A stretch of DNA of 64,000 bases from Erpobdella octoculata (GCA_963978895.1 OZ022245.1:19043414-19107413), one strand, 5' to 3'. Positions 9,934 through 20,247 are shown, numbered from the stretch's first letter. Numbers and translations: made by a program. The notes: generated by a model from the letters alone, not told the origin.

Positions 9934-10345
9934 TATCGAGTAGCCACTTTGCATATTTTGCATAATTAGCCACATAAAGCTAGAACCGATTGTCCAATCG
10001 CAGCGTTTGTTTACGTTTCGGTTTGCTCGAACAAATTGGTATACGGTCCGACGTTTGGTTCGATAACTTTTTTATTTATTAACTTTTAGAAGCGAAAGTT
10101 ACATTGCTGGATTTGATATTGAATTATCTAAAAACAAGCATCTCGGATATTCCCAGTGCACCAGTTAAAAAAAAATTGAATATCTCGAAGAAGAGCCAAG
10201 CTTGATTTTATGCAATTTTCGTAGAAAAATAGTCGTTTTTGGCTTATAACTTTTTTATTTGTTGATCCGAAGAAAACACAAATATACCATTCGATTCCAT
10301 TTTTTAAACCCCATCCAACAATGTATAGCACAGCCCCAGCGCTTC

Positions 10346-10887
10346 ACACACGTAAATTTAACTAACTTCCAGTCATCCAACTGTGCTGAAATTTGAAATA
10401 TAGTTTCGCTCCTTATGACAATGCATCTTATTAAAATTTTAAAAAATGCAAAAAAATTTTTTTTATCGGTTTTGTAAATAATTATTTTTATGTTTAGAGA
10501 TTTTATTAGTTTTCCGTTGTTCAAGTGTTATTTTAAATTTAATACGTAAAATTTCATTAGTTTTGCATTGTTCAAGTGTTATTTTTAATTTTAGTCAACA
10601 TTTTTGCCATCATAACATTTCCGCAAAAACCAAATAATTTTCAGAAATGTTGCCGCTATTTCAGAATAAACATGAACTTTCTAAATAGGTTTTCAAGAGT
10701 TCGGAAGAAATTTTTTTCCGAAACAAATTAAAAACAAACGTTCGGAAGAAAATTATTTTCAAAACCGAACGTCAAACTTCTATGCTTAAGTCTGATACGA
10801 AGTGCCTTTGGCTAGCAAGAAGGCACCTTATTCTCAGCTTGTTGCACAATGCATCAAACTTAGCCGCCAGTTCCATTGATGAAAAAA
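10346..10887. other. AT-rich spacer, nothing recognised
   Basis: A local direct repeat (TTTTCCGTTGTTCAAGTG... / TTTTGCATTGTTCAAGTG...) occurs at about 10510 and 10560. No ORF with recognisable content. Confidence 0.45.
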
Positions 10888-11214
10888 TTACATTAATTCT
10901 AGAAATGGCGTCGTAATAAAAGTTCCAATGTGTTTCAAATTGGCCACAAAACGTCTATAATATATGCACAAACCATGAAAGCTTCTTAATTCCTGAGAAT
11001 TTCTCGGAACAGGCCAATGGTTAACTGCTTCAATTTTCTCAGGGTCGGTTTCTACCCCTTCGGCAGAAACTAGATGACCAAGATATTTCACATTGCCTTT
11101 GAAAAGTGCACACTTCACCAGATTTAGCTTCCATCCCATTGGCCCACTTTCTGTTAATTTTCTTTTCGCACAATCTATTAATCTTTTTAATACTAATCCA
11201 GACTTCCAGATCAA
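10888..11214 (-). pseudogene. Ty3/gypsy RT fragment
   Basis: The minus-strand frame reads 'WKLNLVKCALFKGNVKYLGH', 'LVSAEGVETDPEKIEAVNHW', 'PVPRNSQELRSFHGLCIYYRRF'. This is the highly characteristic segment between the RT thumb and RNase H of gypsy elements ('..FLGH.VS..G...DP.KI.AV..WP.P....ELRSFLGL..YYRRF'). It is truncated on both sides and has no LTRs. It may be part of the same decayed insertion type as 7.0-8.3 kb but is in the opposite orientation. Confidence 0.85.
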
Positions 11215-11327
11215 AATAAAATAAAGCCGTTAAAAACGTGGAAGTACATTTATTTATTCGGGATTTACCTGCTGGTTTCGGCAAAATATCTATCTTCTCT
11301 ATAAATAAAGGACAATGTTTGTTTCTG

Positions 11328-11410
11328 TACCAGGAGTGGCCAAACCATGACTCGCGAGCCGCATGCAGCTCTTCTGTGCTAAAACTGTGGCTCGCGAAAA
11401 GTGCAATCAA
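11328..11410. mobile_element. hAT element left-end fragment
   Basis: The sequence starts CAGGAGTGGCCAAACC and continues with CTCGCGAGCCGCATGCAGCT, a widespread hAT non-autonomous terminus ('CAGGGGTGGCCAA..GGCTCGCGAGCC'). Only about 80 bp remain before the AT repeats at 11415. Confidence 0.6.
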
Positions 11411-11439
11411 TTTTTTTATAGATATATATATATTATATA

Positions 11440-11645
11440 TTAGCGGGGGACCCGGCGTTGCCTGGGGTTTTTAGAGATTTTTCTAATGCTTGTCTCTCTC
11501 GCTCCAGTTTCCTTCCCCACTTGCTCTCCCATTCCCGGTCAGTTTCTCGCTCCCGGTAGCTTTCCCGCTCCCTTTCTCTTTCCTGCTTGCTCTTTTGATC
11601 TCGGTCGCTTTCCCTTGCTTTCCCGTTCCCGTTCATTTATGTATA

Positions 11646-11679
<34 letters not shown>

Positions 11680-12670
11680 GTCCCCGGCAGGCTTGCTGAG
11701 CCGAGCCGGAGCCGTGGAGCCGCTAATTTTTGTGGGAGCCGGAGCCGGACCCAGAGCCGAAAATATCTGGCGGCTCCGGCTCCCAACATTTTTTTATATG
11801 AGCAGAATTTTTTCAAGATGAAAAGCTTTGAAATTCTAAAATTATTTGATTGTTTATCACCCTCAAATTTGAAATGTTTTAATATTATACAAACGTCACA
11901 ACAGCAACAGCCTTCAATCAAATGATAACGCGCGCGCACATCACCACAAGAAATCTTTAATGAATTGTTTTCGTTTCGTTTTAGTTTGTTTACCTGCCAA
12001 ACTCTGTTTTTGGTTACATTGTTATTTTTGGACTTTTTTTTATTTTATTCAAAATTTTTAAAACTGCATTAAAAATTAATACAATTATGTTCCAAATACA
12101 CACTCGAGATGCGCTTCAAGATTTGCTTTCGTTTGACGAGTGTTTATATTCTTATAAAATAATTACAATTTTTTAAATTGCATATTATTTTAACTTTATA
12201 GTAAAAATATTTTAACTCTGTGAATAATTTTATCAAGCATTTAAAATTAAATTTTTGCTGCGCCAAAAAACAAAACGTACCCTTTCGTATACATTTAAAA
12301 TTGACTAAAAACAAAATGGTCGGTTTTAATATTTAACAATTGTCATATAAGTAGAGTAGATAAACTAATAAAGTGTAAGTATAAACAGTTAAAAATGTTT
12401 CAGTGAAAAGTTTGCGCAATTTTGTCTCGTGTGACACCCCCTTTATAGGGAGCCGGAGCGGTCAAATTTTCGGGAGCCGGAGCCGAGCCGTGGAAAAAAA
12501 TGGCGGCTCCGCAAGCCTGGTTCCCGGTCACTCTCCTGCTCCACTCATTTTGTGACCGATTTAATTTTTTTTTCACTAAAACCTTCCTCCATTGACTCTC
12601 AGGCTTGTGTAAAAATTTCATTACAATCGGATGAATGGTGGCGCAATGCATAAGTTACACACACATAATC

Positions 12671-12698
<28 letters not shown>
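11440..12698 (-). mobile_element. Non-autonomous Helitron, family A, interrupted by a hAT element
   Basis: In minus orientation the 3' end lies at 11440: the hairpin-forming CAACGCCGGG motif, then CCCCCG and CTAA (a CTRR terminus). Internal sequence is made of GAACGGGAAAGCGACC-type repeats. The 5' region (12520-12690) carries the block also present at 40850-41021 (CATCCGAT, GTAATGAAATTTT, GAGAGTCAA), followed by a TATATATA tract. An 832-bp hAT element (11688-12519) splits it. Reading frames rich in Ser/Arg within the repeats are not genes. Confidence 0.75.
11688..12519. mobile_element. 832-bp non-autonomous hAT element with 8-bp TSD
   Basis: The ends are CAGGCTTGCTGAGCCG on the left and the reverse complement of CAGGCTTGCGGAGCCG on the right, extended by GGAGCCG repeats. 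Flanks are GTCCCCGG (11680-11687) and GTTCCCGG (12520-12527), an 8-bp TSD with one mismatch. No transposase is encoded; the inside is AT-rich. The insertion is within Helitron family A sequence. Confidence 0.85.
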
Positions 12699-12701
<3 letters not shown>

Positions 12702-12706
12702 CACTC

Positions 12707-13953
12707 TGGGGATGTCACGGGTACCCGAACCCGAGTTCGGTACTACCCGGTCTTTTTCTGATACCCGAAAGTGTGAAAATTTGGTACCCGAACCCGAACC
12801 CGAAAATGTGAAAACTTGATACCCGAACCCGAAAATGAGAAAACTTGATACCCGAACCCGAACTCGAACCGAAAATGTGAAAACTTGATACCCGAACCCG
12901 AACCCGAAAATTTATAAGCCTAATACCCGAACTCGGAGTTGTGAACAAATAAATCTTTATAAAAGCTGTGTCTTAGAGATTAATAAATTACAAGTTTTGT
13001 TGACGTAACATATTATACTAATCGCGAGCGTAGAAGTTTTGTATTATCACCTTTGCGTAACAAATAACACAAATACGTCATTTTATTAGTGATTGTGTAA
13101 ACTAAACCACTAATCCGTTTGATTATAATCAGGCCGGACCGAGCAGATAGCCATGACTCTAAACTTTTTACTTCAGTTATATAACCTTATATTTATTCAT
13201 TCATATACTCAAAGTTTTTCTGATATAACAAAGACCCTTTGTTATAAAGATAATCTTGCATAATCCTAAACTTTAACTGGCAAAGTCTATAAATGATCTA
13301 TGCGCCACAGTTATTTTATTGGCAAATGTGTAAGCTAGGACACTAATCCGCCTGATTGCCCGACCGGACCGAGCCGCGAAAAAATTAAAAAGGCACAATA
13401 ATTTAAGAGGTAACGTATTATGCTAATCGCAAGCCATGCAAGTTTTGTATTATCAACTTTGCGTAACAAATAACACAAATAGGTCATTTTATTGGTGAGT
13501 GTGTAAACTAGACCACTAATCCGCCTTATTATCTGGCCGGACCGAGCCACGAACGAACTAAAATATTTAAGCCTCCTTCGGCCAAAGAAATCACATTATT
13601 TGGCAAGCTAAAAAAATAACTTGTTAGAGTTTATTCAATACGTGTAATGTCCAATGGATGAATTGATCGCTCTCGTTTGTATATGTATATACACTAGGTA
13701 AATTTAAAATCAATCCAGGAATTTGAAATCATAAACCAGTACCCGAACCCGAACCCGGTTTTTGGAAAACTACAAACCCGAACCCGAACCCGAAAACCTG
13801 AGTTTCACAAACCCGAACCCGAAAACTCGAGTTTTACAAACCCGAACCCAACCCGAACCCGAAAACTCTAGTTTCACAAACCCGAACCCGAAAACTCTAG
13901 TTTCACAAACCCGAACCCGAAAACTCCAAAAAGTACTACCCGTGACATCCCTA
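12707..13953. mobile_element. 1,247-bp non-autonomous hAT-like element with CCCGAA phrase repeats
   Basis: The termini are TGGGGATGTCACGGGTA and the reverse complement of TAGGGATGTCACGGGTA, with a perfect 8-bp TSD, ATACACTC (12699-12706 and 13954-13961). Both subterminal regions are built of repeats such as ACCCGAACCCGAAAA. The middle contains a roughly 140-bp unit (CTAATCGC... GTAACAAATAACACAAATA... CACTAATCCG... GGCCGGACCGAG) in two good copies (about 13005-13145 and 13412-13556) plus a partial third at 13290-13380. No transposase is present. Confidence 0.85.
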
Positions 13954-13961
13954 ATACACTC

Positions 13962-14243
13962 ACATATACATAAATGAACGGGAACGGAAAAGCAACTGAG
14001 AGCGAAAGAGCGAGCGGGAAAGCGACCAGGAACGGGAAAGCAAGCGAAATCGGGAAAGCGACCGGGAACGGGAGAGCAAGCGAAATCAGGAAAGCGACCG
14101 AGATAAAAAAGCAAGCAGGAAAGCGACCGGGAGCAAGAAAGCGACCGAGAACAGGAGAGCAAGTGGGGAAGGAAAGGGGAGCAAGAAAGACAAGCATTAG
14201 AAAAACCTCTAAAAACCCCGGCAACGCCGGGTACCCCCGCTAG
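13962..14243 (+). mobile_element. Helitron family A 3' part
   Basis: Plus-oriented: TATACATAAATGAACGGGAA, then repeats of GGGAAAGCGACCGGGA, ending with the stem-loop CCCCGGCAACGCCGGG, TACCCCCG and the terminal CTAG at 14240-14243 followed by T. A hairpin about 10 bp before CTRR is the Helitron 3' signature. The 5' end is not preserved here. Confidence 0.75.
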
Positions 14244-14256
14244 TTTTAAATAAATA

Positions 14257-15486
14257 CAGTAGGACCATGCTTATACGACCCCCCGTTATACGACTTTAGT
14301 GCTTATACGACCTACAAATTTTGAACAGATTGAAATTCTCTTACTCTTCCATACTAATCTGTTTCTCTTATGCGACAAACTCCGTAATGCGACCAACGAC
14401 CTTGTTTTTGCGGCATTATTTGCATAAATAACTCTATTATGCGACCTGCATTAGATGAAAGCCCTTGATATTGATTGTAGGTATGTGTAATAAAAGCCAG
14501 TGAGATTTTGTTAATTTTCCTTTTTCTTTGAACTGTCATCACTAAGTGTAGTTTATTACTGGAAGAAAGCCTTAATGACATCCAAAATATTCTCCGAGTG
14601 GCTTAACCACATTACCAACAAATTTAAACTACAAAATCGACATGTTTTACTTTTCAGCGATAACTGTTCTGCCCATGGTAACATTGATCTCTTGAACATA
14701 AAAGTTCAATTTCTTCCTAAGAAAACCACATCCAAATTACAGCCATGTGATGCCGCATTATTCAAAATGTGAAGTTGAATTGTCAGAAGATGTTTTTACA
14801 TCATTTAATAAGTAAGCTGGACAATGACCAAACTGCAAAAACTCAACGGGTGGCAAAATCTATTACATTACTCGACGCCATACTTTGGCTTCGAGTTTCA
14901 TGGCTCAGTGTCAAAGAAGACACAATCACAAAGTGCCTTTGTAAATGCGGTTTCGGTCCATGTGATATCACAAATTCTGCAGAGGTTCTAGAATTTGATG
15001 ATGATATGGCAAACCATCCAATCCTGACGGGAGTCAATTTTGAAGAGTATGTCAATTGTGATGCTAATGAGCCAACAAGTTCAAATGTCTAAGGCGTCCC
15101 AGTCGTGGTTGAACAAGAAGAGGAAACATTGAAGACATTGATTCAAAAGATTCGGATGATGAATTCATTAACAGTCAAACTGCAATTTTATATGTTAATA
15201 AGCCTTTAAAGTATTATTGTAAGCACGACAACAGTACGCTAGCGAGCCATCTCATTAAAGCATTTTTGGAGATGGGTAAATGTTAAATTTATTTAAAACA
15301 ACAAACAATCTGGAACTATTTTAAATCATAACTTTTTTATATGACTGTTAGTTAACTTTAAAAAAAACTACTGATTACTCTTTGTTATATCTAAAGAAAA
15401 TGCTATTTTTTCTCTTATGCGAAACTCCCACTTATAAGATTGATTTTACGTGGCAATGGAGAAGTTGCATAAGAGAGGTTTTACTG
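14257..15486 (+). mobile_element. Internally deleted pogo/Tigger-like transposon, TA target duplication
   Basis: Ends are CAGTAGGACCATGCTTATAC on the left and the reverse complement of CAGTAAAACCTCTCTTATGC on the right, each followed by TTATACGAC/TTATGCGAC-type sub-repeats. TA flanks both ends (14255-14256, 15487-15488). The interior encodes only the C-terminal part of a DDE_1 transposase. CAGT-starting TIRs with a TA TSD and this transposase agree on the pogo/Tigger group. Confidence 0.85.
14575..15092 (+). pseudogene. pogo/Tigger-type DDE_1 transposase, C-terminal fragment
   Basis: The first frame (14575-14772) reads 'LLFSDNCSAHGNIDLLNIKV', 'FLPKKTTSKLQPCDAALFKM'. It contains the second catalytic Asp (in DNCSAH) and the last one (in QPCDA), with the family's 'FLP.NTTS.LQPCD' block. 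A stop at 14770 follows, then a second frame (14769-15092) continues with the usual C-terminal region ('VAKSITLLDAILWLRVSWLS' and 'TITKCLCKCGF'). The N-terminal DNA-binding domain and first catalytic Asp are missing. Non-functional. Confidence 0.85.
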
Positions 15487-15629
15487 TATAACAAAGTTAA
15501 GTGCATCATCATGAAATTCAATTTGACATATCTAAGCAATAGATAGCGTGCATTAATTTTTTTTAAACGTTTGCAATTGCGATAGCATCAGCCGCTTATT
15601 AGTTACACATTAAACATACTTCCATCAGC

Positions 15630-16285
15630 GAAGGCTTGCTTCATCAATCCTTCAAAAAATCGTACATAACCCCAATTCTAAAAAAAACAAACCTCGATAG
15701 TGGTGATAACAGCTCTTATCGCCCCATTTCTAATCTATCCGTCATTTCAAAATTCTTGGAGAAGTTGATTCTTGTCAGAATCACTAAACATCTCAATGAC
15801 AACAAACTTCTACCTCAAAACCCTCACTCGACGCCTGCAGGCCGTTATCAATGCTGCCGCCAGGCTCGCGTCGAGAAGCCGCAAATATGACCACATTACC
15901 TCAATACTCCACGAACTTCACTGGCTTTGAATTGAACGCAGGATAGAGTTTAAGTTGGCACTCATCATTTTCAAGTGCCTCAGAGAGATGGCCCCACAGT
16001 ATCTTGCCTCATCACTCCAACGCCTACATGACATGCTATGTCGAAAACGACTTCGATCCTCTTCGTCGTCGCTTCTCTTCGGTCCGGCAGGGCGTCTCAA
16101 GAGTGCTCGTGATAGGTCATTTGAGGTTGCTGGGCCAAGAATCTGGAACCAACTCCCACCAGAAGTCACATCCGCTTGCACCATTGAAGACTTCAGAAAG
16201 GTCCTCAAAACACACCTGTTCGGTGGCCTTGAGGCTCATTAACATGGACTTACGCCACCTTAAATATTGTCTAACATTCATTCAT
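15630..16285 (+). pseudogene. Internally deleted LINE (L2/CR1-like) with (ATTC)n tail
   Basis: The RT finger region is present ('KKSYITPILKKTNLDSGDNS', then 'SYRPISNLSVISKFLEKLIL'). At about 15835 it jumps to the C-terminal tail: 'VINAAARLASRSRKYDHITS', 'ALIIFKCLREMAPQYLASSL', 'RSFEVAGPRIWNQLPPEVTS', 'FRKVLKTHLFGGL'. The catalytic YxDD region is lost in the deletion and a TGA interrupts the join. The 3' UTR ends with ATTCATTCATT near 16275. A related 3' end is at 4975-5030. Confidence 0.8.
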
Positions 16286-16698
16286 TAGGGTGATGACTTT
16301 TTTACAACTTCATATCCCTGTATCATAAATTGATGAACTTTTATAAAATCTTACTTTCCAAGTGATTTGATGAAAAATCTCAAACACAAATTGATTTTAA
16401 AAAGTTTATTTTTCAGCTTTTTTGAGCATTGTTGAGATAACTCTAAGCAGAGAAATTTTTTACAACCTGAATTCAAGATTTGTCATTAGACAGGAACGTT
16501 GAGTGGAATGTTGTCCTTGTTGTGAGTGGAACGCTGTCCTTGTTGTGGCAAGAGTCATGCAAGTCTTGCAAAACATTGATCGAACTATCACAGCACTGAT
16601 TGCTGGGGCAATGTTAATTGGAGATTCAAGCAGTTGAGACTTTTTGGATAGTCATTCAGAGCTGCAAATAGTATATAGAAATCTTCAGTTCTGAACAA
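16286..16698. other. 3' flank of decayed transposase, no gene
   Basis: Contains a tandem pair of GGAACG(T/C)TG..GTCCTTGTTGTG near 16490-16545. Probably 3' sequence of the minus-strand transposase relic that follows. Confidence 0.35.
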
Positions 16699-17440
16699 TT
16701 AACTGCTGAGCAAATGGTCAGCCCATAAGTAGGAAATGAATGAACAGACTTTATGCAGCATCTTCCAGGTTTCCGGCAAAAAAATAAACACGAGAGGGGC
16801 TAGAATGGCATGAGAGTTCCAGCGTGCATTGCTGAGATTGGGGATCTGTTGAAACTTCACGAAGACACGAGTGAGGTGGTAAAGAAACTTTATGTCGTCT
16901 CTCCATCCGCCTGTTTCCTTAATCTCAGTTTTACTGTTGTTGAAGGCTTTTTTAAATTTACCATAATTACTCATCAAACCCTGCACAAAGAAGTACTCAA
17001 TGTTCGGTAATTTAGTCGAACCATGGAGTTCATCGTCCATGATAAGGCAAAGAACGCGATCCAGTACATGGTGCTGGCAACTGAAGAACTTGGGTTTGTG
17101 GTAACTTTTCTCTTGAAACATTTGGTGCAGCAGAACAAAACCAGTTTTTTTCCAGTATTTACGTTTTTTGTGTCGGAAACAATTTTCTCAATTGATCCCC
17201 ACAGGTTGAACTCCTCTAGCACATCCTGAAGTCCTTCGGCGATTGTTTGATGCATTCAATGCATCAAAATTTTTGTTTTTTTCTGCAGTGCTCAACATCT
17301 TTCAAAAGTTTTGCAAGTTTTCTATAAAACCTTAGCTCTTCTTTGTGATAATATAACTTTTTCTCAACTGCTGACTGGGAATATCCGAGACGCATGATTT
17401 TAGATAATTCAATTTCAAACCCAACAATGTAATTCTCGCT
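16699..17440 (-). pseudogene. Decayed transposase of the 'DT.xNTG / CQHH' type
   Basis: Minus-strand blocks in order: 'YIVGFEIELSKIMRLGYSQS', 'VEKKLYYHKEELRFYRKLAK', then 'TIAEGLQDVLEEFNLWGSIE', 'KIVSDTKNVNTGKK', and after a frameshift 'SYHKPKFFSCQHHVLDRVLC', 'GWRDDIKFLYHLTRVF', 'QQIPNLSNARWNSHAIL'. The 'DTT.xNTG' (usual D-T-T; here D-T-K) and 'CQHH.LD' blocks are those of an abundant but poorly classified invertebrate transposase family known to me from cnidarian and arthropod sequences. Its 5' part is homologous at nucleotide level to the arms of the palindromic PHD element at 8.6-10.3 kb. Multiple frameshifts: inactive. Confidence 0.6.
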
Positions 17441-17661
17441 TATATCATCATCATCATTTACTTTTGAAACGTCCCTTTTCCACGCTAGGCTAGGATTGGA
17501 CGTTTTTTCCATATCAGGCCCCTCCACAAGTCACGATCCAGGGCAGACTGCCGCTTAAGGCCGAGCTCATCCATGTCTTTCTTCACACATTCCCACCAAG
17601 TCTTCCTACTTCTATCTTTACTTTTCACTCCTGCAACATCCACATCTCTACATGCCGAAAC
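17441..17661 (-). pseudogene. RTE-type LINE, C-terminal end and 3' tail
   Basis: Minus strand: 'KKTWWECVKKDMDELGLKRQ', 'SALDRDLWRGLIW', 'KRPNPSLAWKRDVSKV', then a (TGA)n-type tail (ATGATGATGATGATATAAG). 'TWWECVK.D...LGL...A.DR..WR' is the C-terminus of RTE-clade polyproteins and the short GAT repeat is their usual 3' tail. The upstream part continues at 24389-24652, separated by the LTR retrotransposon inserted at CCAAT. Confidence 0.85.
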
Positions 17662-17666
17662 CCAAT

Positions 17667-18061
17667 TGTCACGCCCGCGTAAACGCAGTGTGCGTGCCTG
17701 GACCTATATTTTTGGGAATTTCCGGCGTAGGTATTGCACAACGTTGCGTGTTTAGATTGTTGCGCGAATGTGTGAATATTTTAGCCTGTGGCCTGTAGCC
17801 TGGAGGGCTTGTGTATATAAGGCTGTCGCGATCTACTTCTTCCTTGTTCGCCGGGGTTCGCCATTGTTGGCCATGTTTGATAGAATTTGAAACTGTTTTT
17901 ATATCTGTCGTGTTGTTGGTGATAGTTTTTGATAATCTTGATCTATATTCGTGAATAAAACAACTAATACTATCTAAGAGTGTCTTTAACTTTATTACGA
18001 TAGACAGTCGACTTAAATTTTCTCCAGCAGTATCGACTATCGCAAAGGCGAAGTCGTGACA
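17667..18061 (+). repeat. 5' LTR
   Basis: 395 bp, begins TGTCACGCCCGCG and ends GTCGTGACA. A TATA box (TATATAA) at 17814-17820 and a poly(A) signal (AATAAA) at 17954-17959 sit in the order expected for U3-R-U5. It differs from the 3' LTR at roughly three sites (for example TGCGTG/TGTGTG near 17692, TTACGA/TTTCGA near 17998, and GTGACA/GTAACA at the end). Confidence 0.95.
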
Positions 18062-18489
18062 ATCGAATCTTTGTGGTGGCAGCGGTGGGATAATCAGTCG
18101 ATACATCGATCAGTTTTGGGTGAGATTCGTCCTGAGTGATAGAGTTCATCGAGTTGGTGAAGTTCTACCAAGTTTGGAGATCTGACGATTTTGGCGGCAT
18201 CTGGTGGTTTTGGCGGGATCAGCGGAATTCGACCGGGATCTGCAAAACCGACCAGGGATTCGACGCAAATCGACCAGATCAAGGAGGATCATCATCGCAA
18301 GATCGACGATTGACGATTCAGTGCTGGAGAAAGAGTCCAGACAGTTTCAGACCGTTCAGTTCGACCACGTGGCGACATCCGTTTCTCAAGGAGGGCCGAT
18401 CCACATCTCAGGTTAGAGATTTTATCATTGCCGGATTGCCCAGTTAGGTTTTTCTCTCTTTTTCTTCTGTGTAGTAAGGTTTCGTAAAT

Positions 18490-20229
18490 ATGTATAGAAC
18501 CCCTACGGTTGAAGAGTCAGTTGTGCAGGATAGTCCAACAGGGATCCTTAGCGAGGAGCACTATCAATTTGTTGATGATAGTCGGCGTCCACGTAGAGTT
18601 AGTGAAGATGCTAACGTTAGCAAAAATTCCAAATCAGAAATAGCTGAGCGTAAGTTAGCATTGCGCGAAGCAGAATTGGCGGCGAAAGAAGCTAAGTTAG
18701 AAGAAGATAGGGCGAACCGCAGACTCGCTGAAGCTAAGTTAGAACAGGAGCGCAGACTTGCTGAAGCTAAGTTAGAACAAGACAGGGCTAAGTTAGAACA
18801 GGAGAGCAGACTCGCTGAAGCTAGGTTAGATGAGGATAGGGCAACCCGCAGACTTGCTGAAGCTAAACTAGAGCTGGAACGTGAAAGGATTCAGGACCAC
18901 AATAGTCTTGAGGTTTCTTTAGCCGTTCGCACTAGTCGCTTTCAAAATGCCATGAAGGGTATAATGGCGGAGTTTCCTTCAGATCCTGCTGCAATACCGG
19001 GGTATTTTCAGTATCTAGAGAATCAATTTGTATCTTACCAAGTTGATGATGATGTAAAACCCAAAATATTACAGGCACATTTGAATAATAGAGCTCGCTC
19101 AATCTTGAGTCGATTGACCATTGCTCAGTTAGGTGACTATGAGGAATTAAAGCAAATTCTATTGCAGGAATTTCGGGTCACTCCCAGTCTTTTAAGGGAG
19201 AGGTTTTATGCTGTAAAAAGAAGACCTGGTGAGACTTATTCCCAGGTAGCTTCTGAATTACACATAGCGTTATCCTATTATATCAAAAGTAGGAATATCG
19301 ATGAGAATTTCCATCAATTAGTTAGTTTGATGTGTGCCGATAGGTTGAAACAACTAATGTCTCCCAGTTGTGCAGATTTTATTTTAACTCAGGAAAAGGA
19401 TGATTGGTTAAATCACCTTGAGCTTTCACGCGTTGCGGATAGCTACATGGCCACACACGAGCATGAGACTAGACCGCCCCGATTCAACAACCCAAAACCA
19501 ACAGATAAAGGGTCAGGGTCTCCCATTCCTAATAGAATGACTAAAATAGCCATTGATCCTAATATGGATAAGGATAAAAAGTATGGATTATGCTTTAAAT
19601 GCCATAAGAAGGGTCATTCGTTCAAGGAATGTCCTCTACAGAAATTCCCTTCCTCAAACTTACCTAATCCCAGAATTAATTGTTGTCAAACAGAAAATTC
19701 CTTTAATTGTCTCGGTGATAGGAAAACATTTGTTGATGATAAAAATTTGTCCTCTCAGTCAAAAAATTCCCATAATTGTCTCGATGATAGGAAAACATTG
19801 GTTGATGGTAAAAATGTGTCTTCTCATTCAGAAAATTCCTTTAGAGGTCTCGTTGATAGGAAAATATTGTTTGATGGTCAAAAATCTTTTCCCTGTCCCG
19901 AAGCATGTCCCATTATAGATGTTGATGATTATCACATTAGGTCTTATGAGAATGTATTTATTGATCAATTACCATCTATTCCAGCTTTGATTGATGGTGG
20001 TGCAGAAGTGTGTTGCATTAGAGAGGATTTAATCCAATCTCTTCATAGGGTACCACATAAATTTATAAAATTATCTGGCCTTAAAGGTCAACCAGAAATT
20101 GTAGGTTGTGTTAGATTAGTTGTTCGACCAGATCTTGTGGGTGATGACATTGTGAACCTAGCACCCAAGGTTCGTGCATGGTTTGCTGTCGTCCCAAATC
20201 TTAATGAGCAAATTATTATCACTAAGTAA
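18490..20229 (+). CDS. gag: gag and aspartic protease ORF of the LTR retrotransposon
   Basis: 579 aa. Residues about 53-140 form a charged coiled coil with a repeated phrase ('RRLAEAKLEQERRLAEAKLE'). A retrotransposon gag core follows ('MKGIMAEFPSDPAAIPGYFQ', then 'RFYAVKRRPGETYSQVA'). A canonical C-x2-C-x4-H-x4-C zinc knuckle is at residues 368-381. Then come three 23-aa repeats (about residues 400-470) of the form NS.NCL.DRKT.VD.KN.SS. Near residue 502 is the protease site 'ALIDGGAEVCCI', in which the usual D-[ST]-G triad reads D-G-G. The ORF ends with TAA at 20227-20229, but the frame stays open beyond it into the next ORF. The start ATG at 18490 is the first good one after the leader. Confidence 0.92.
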   Translation: MYRTPTVEESVVQDSPTGILSEEHYQFVDDSRRPRRVSEDANVSKNSKSEIAERKLALREAELAAKEAKLEEDRANRRLAEAKLEQERRLAEAKLEQDRAKLEQESRLAEARLDEDRATRRLAEAKLELERERIQDHNSLEVSLAVRTSRFQNAMKGIMAEFPSDPAAIPGYFQYLENQFVSYQVDDDVKPKILQAHLNNRARSILSRLTIAQLGDYEELKQILLQEFRVTPSLLRERFYAVKRRPGETYSQVASELHIALSYYIKSRNIDENFHQLVSLMCADRLKQLMSPSCADFILTQEKDDWLNHLELSRVADSYMATHEHETRPPRFNNPKPTDKGSGSPIPNRMTKIAIDPNMDKDKKYGLCFKCHKKGHSFKECPLQKFPSSNLPNPRINCCQTENSFNCLGDRKTFVDDKNLSSQSKNSHNCLDDRKTLVDGKNVSSHSENSFRGLVDRKILFDGQKSFPCPEACPIIDVDDYHIRSYENVFIDQLPSIPALIDGGAEVCCIREDLIQSLHRVPHKFIKLSGLKGQPEIVGCVRLVVRPDLVGDDIVNLAPKVRAWFAVVPNLNEQIIITK

Positions 20230-20247
20230 CCTATTAAAACGATATCA

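Larger units (their letters stand above)
8640..10345. mobile_element. Near-palindromic element with long inverted arms (PHD family)
   Basis: The left arm (about 8690-9325) reappears as its reverse complement on the right (about 9455-10335). Shared blocks include TATACxTTGTTGGAxGGGGTT, TTATAAGCCAAAAACGAC, CTGGGAATATCCGAGA, TTTTTAGATAATTCAATATC and CGAAACGTAAACAAACGCTG. The two arms even contain the same PHD-finger coding end in opposite orientations. About 130 bp of single-copy sequence sits at the centre. The right arm is interrupted by a separate 229-bp insertion (9705-9933). Related arms occur at 17360-17440, 24653-24860 and 27125-27712. Outer boundaries are approximate; I see no clear TSD. 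Confidence 0.75.

Noticed and set aside
13762..14243. Proline/asparagine- and glycine/lysine-rich ORFs at 13762-13977 and 13974-14243
   Set aside because: Translations of CCCGAACCCGAA and Helitron-A simple repeats.
17669..18106. Minus-strand 145-aa frame and its twin at 23991-24536
   Set aside because: Antisense shadow of the LTR; both copies occur because the LTRs are identical.
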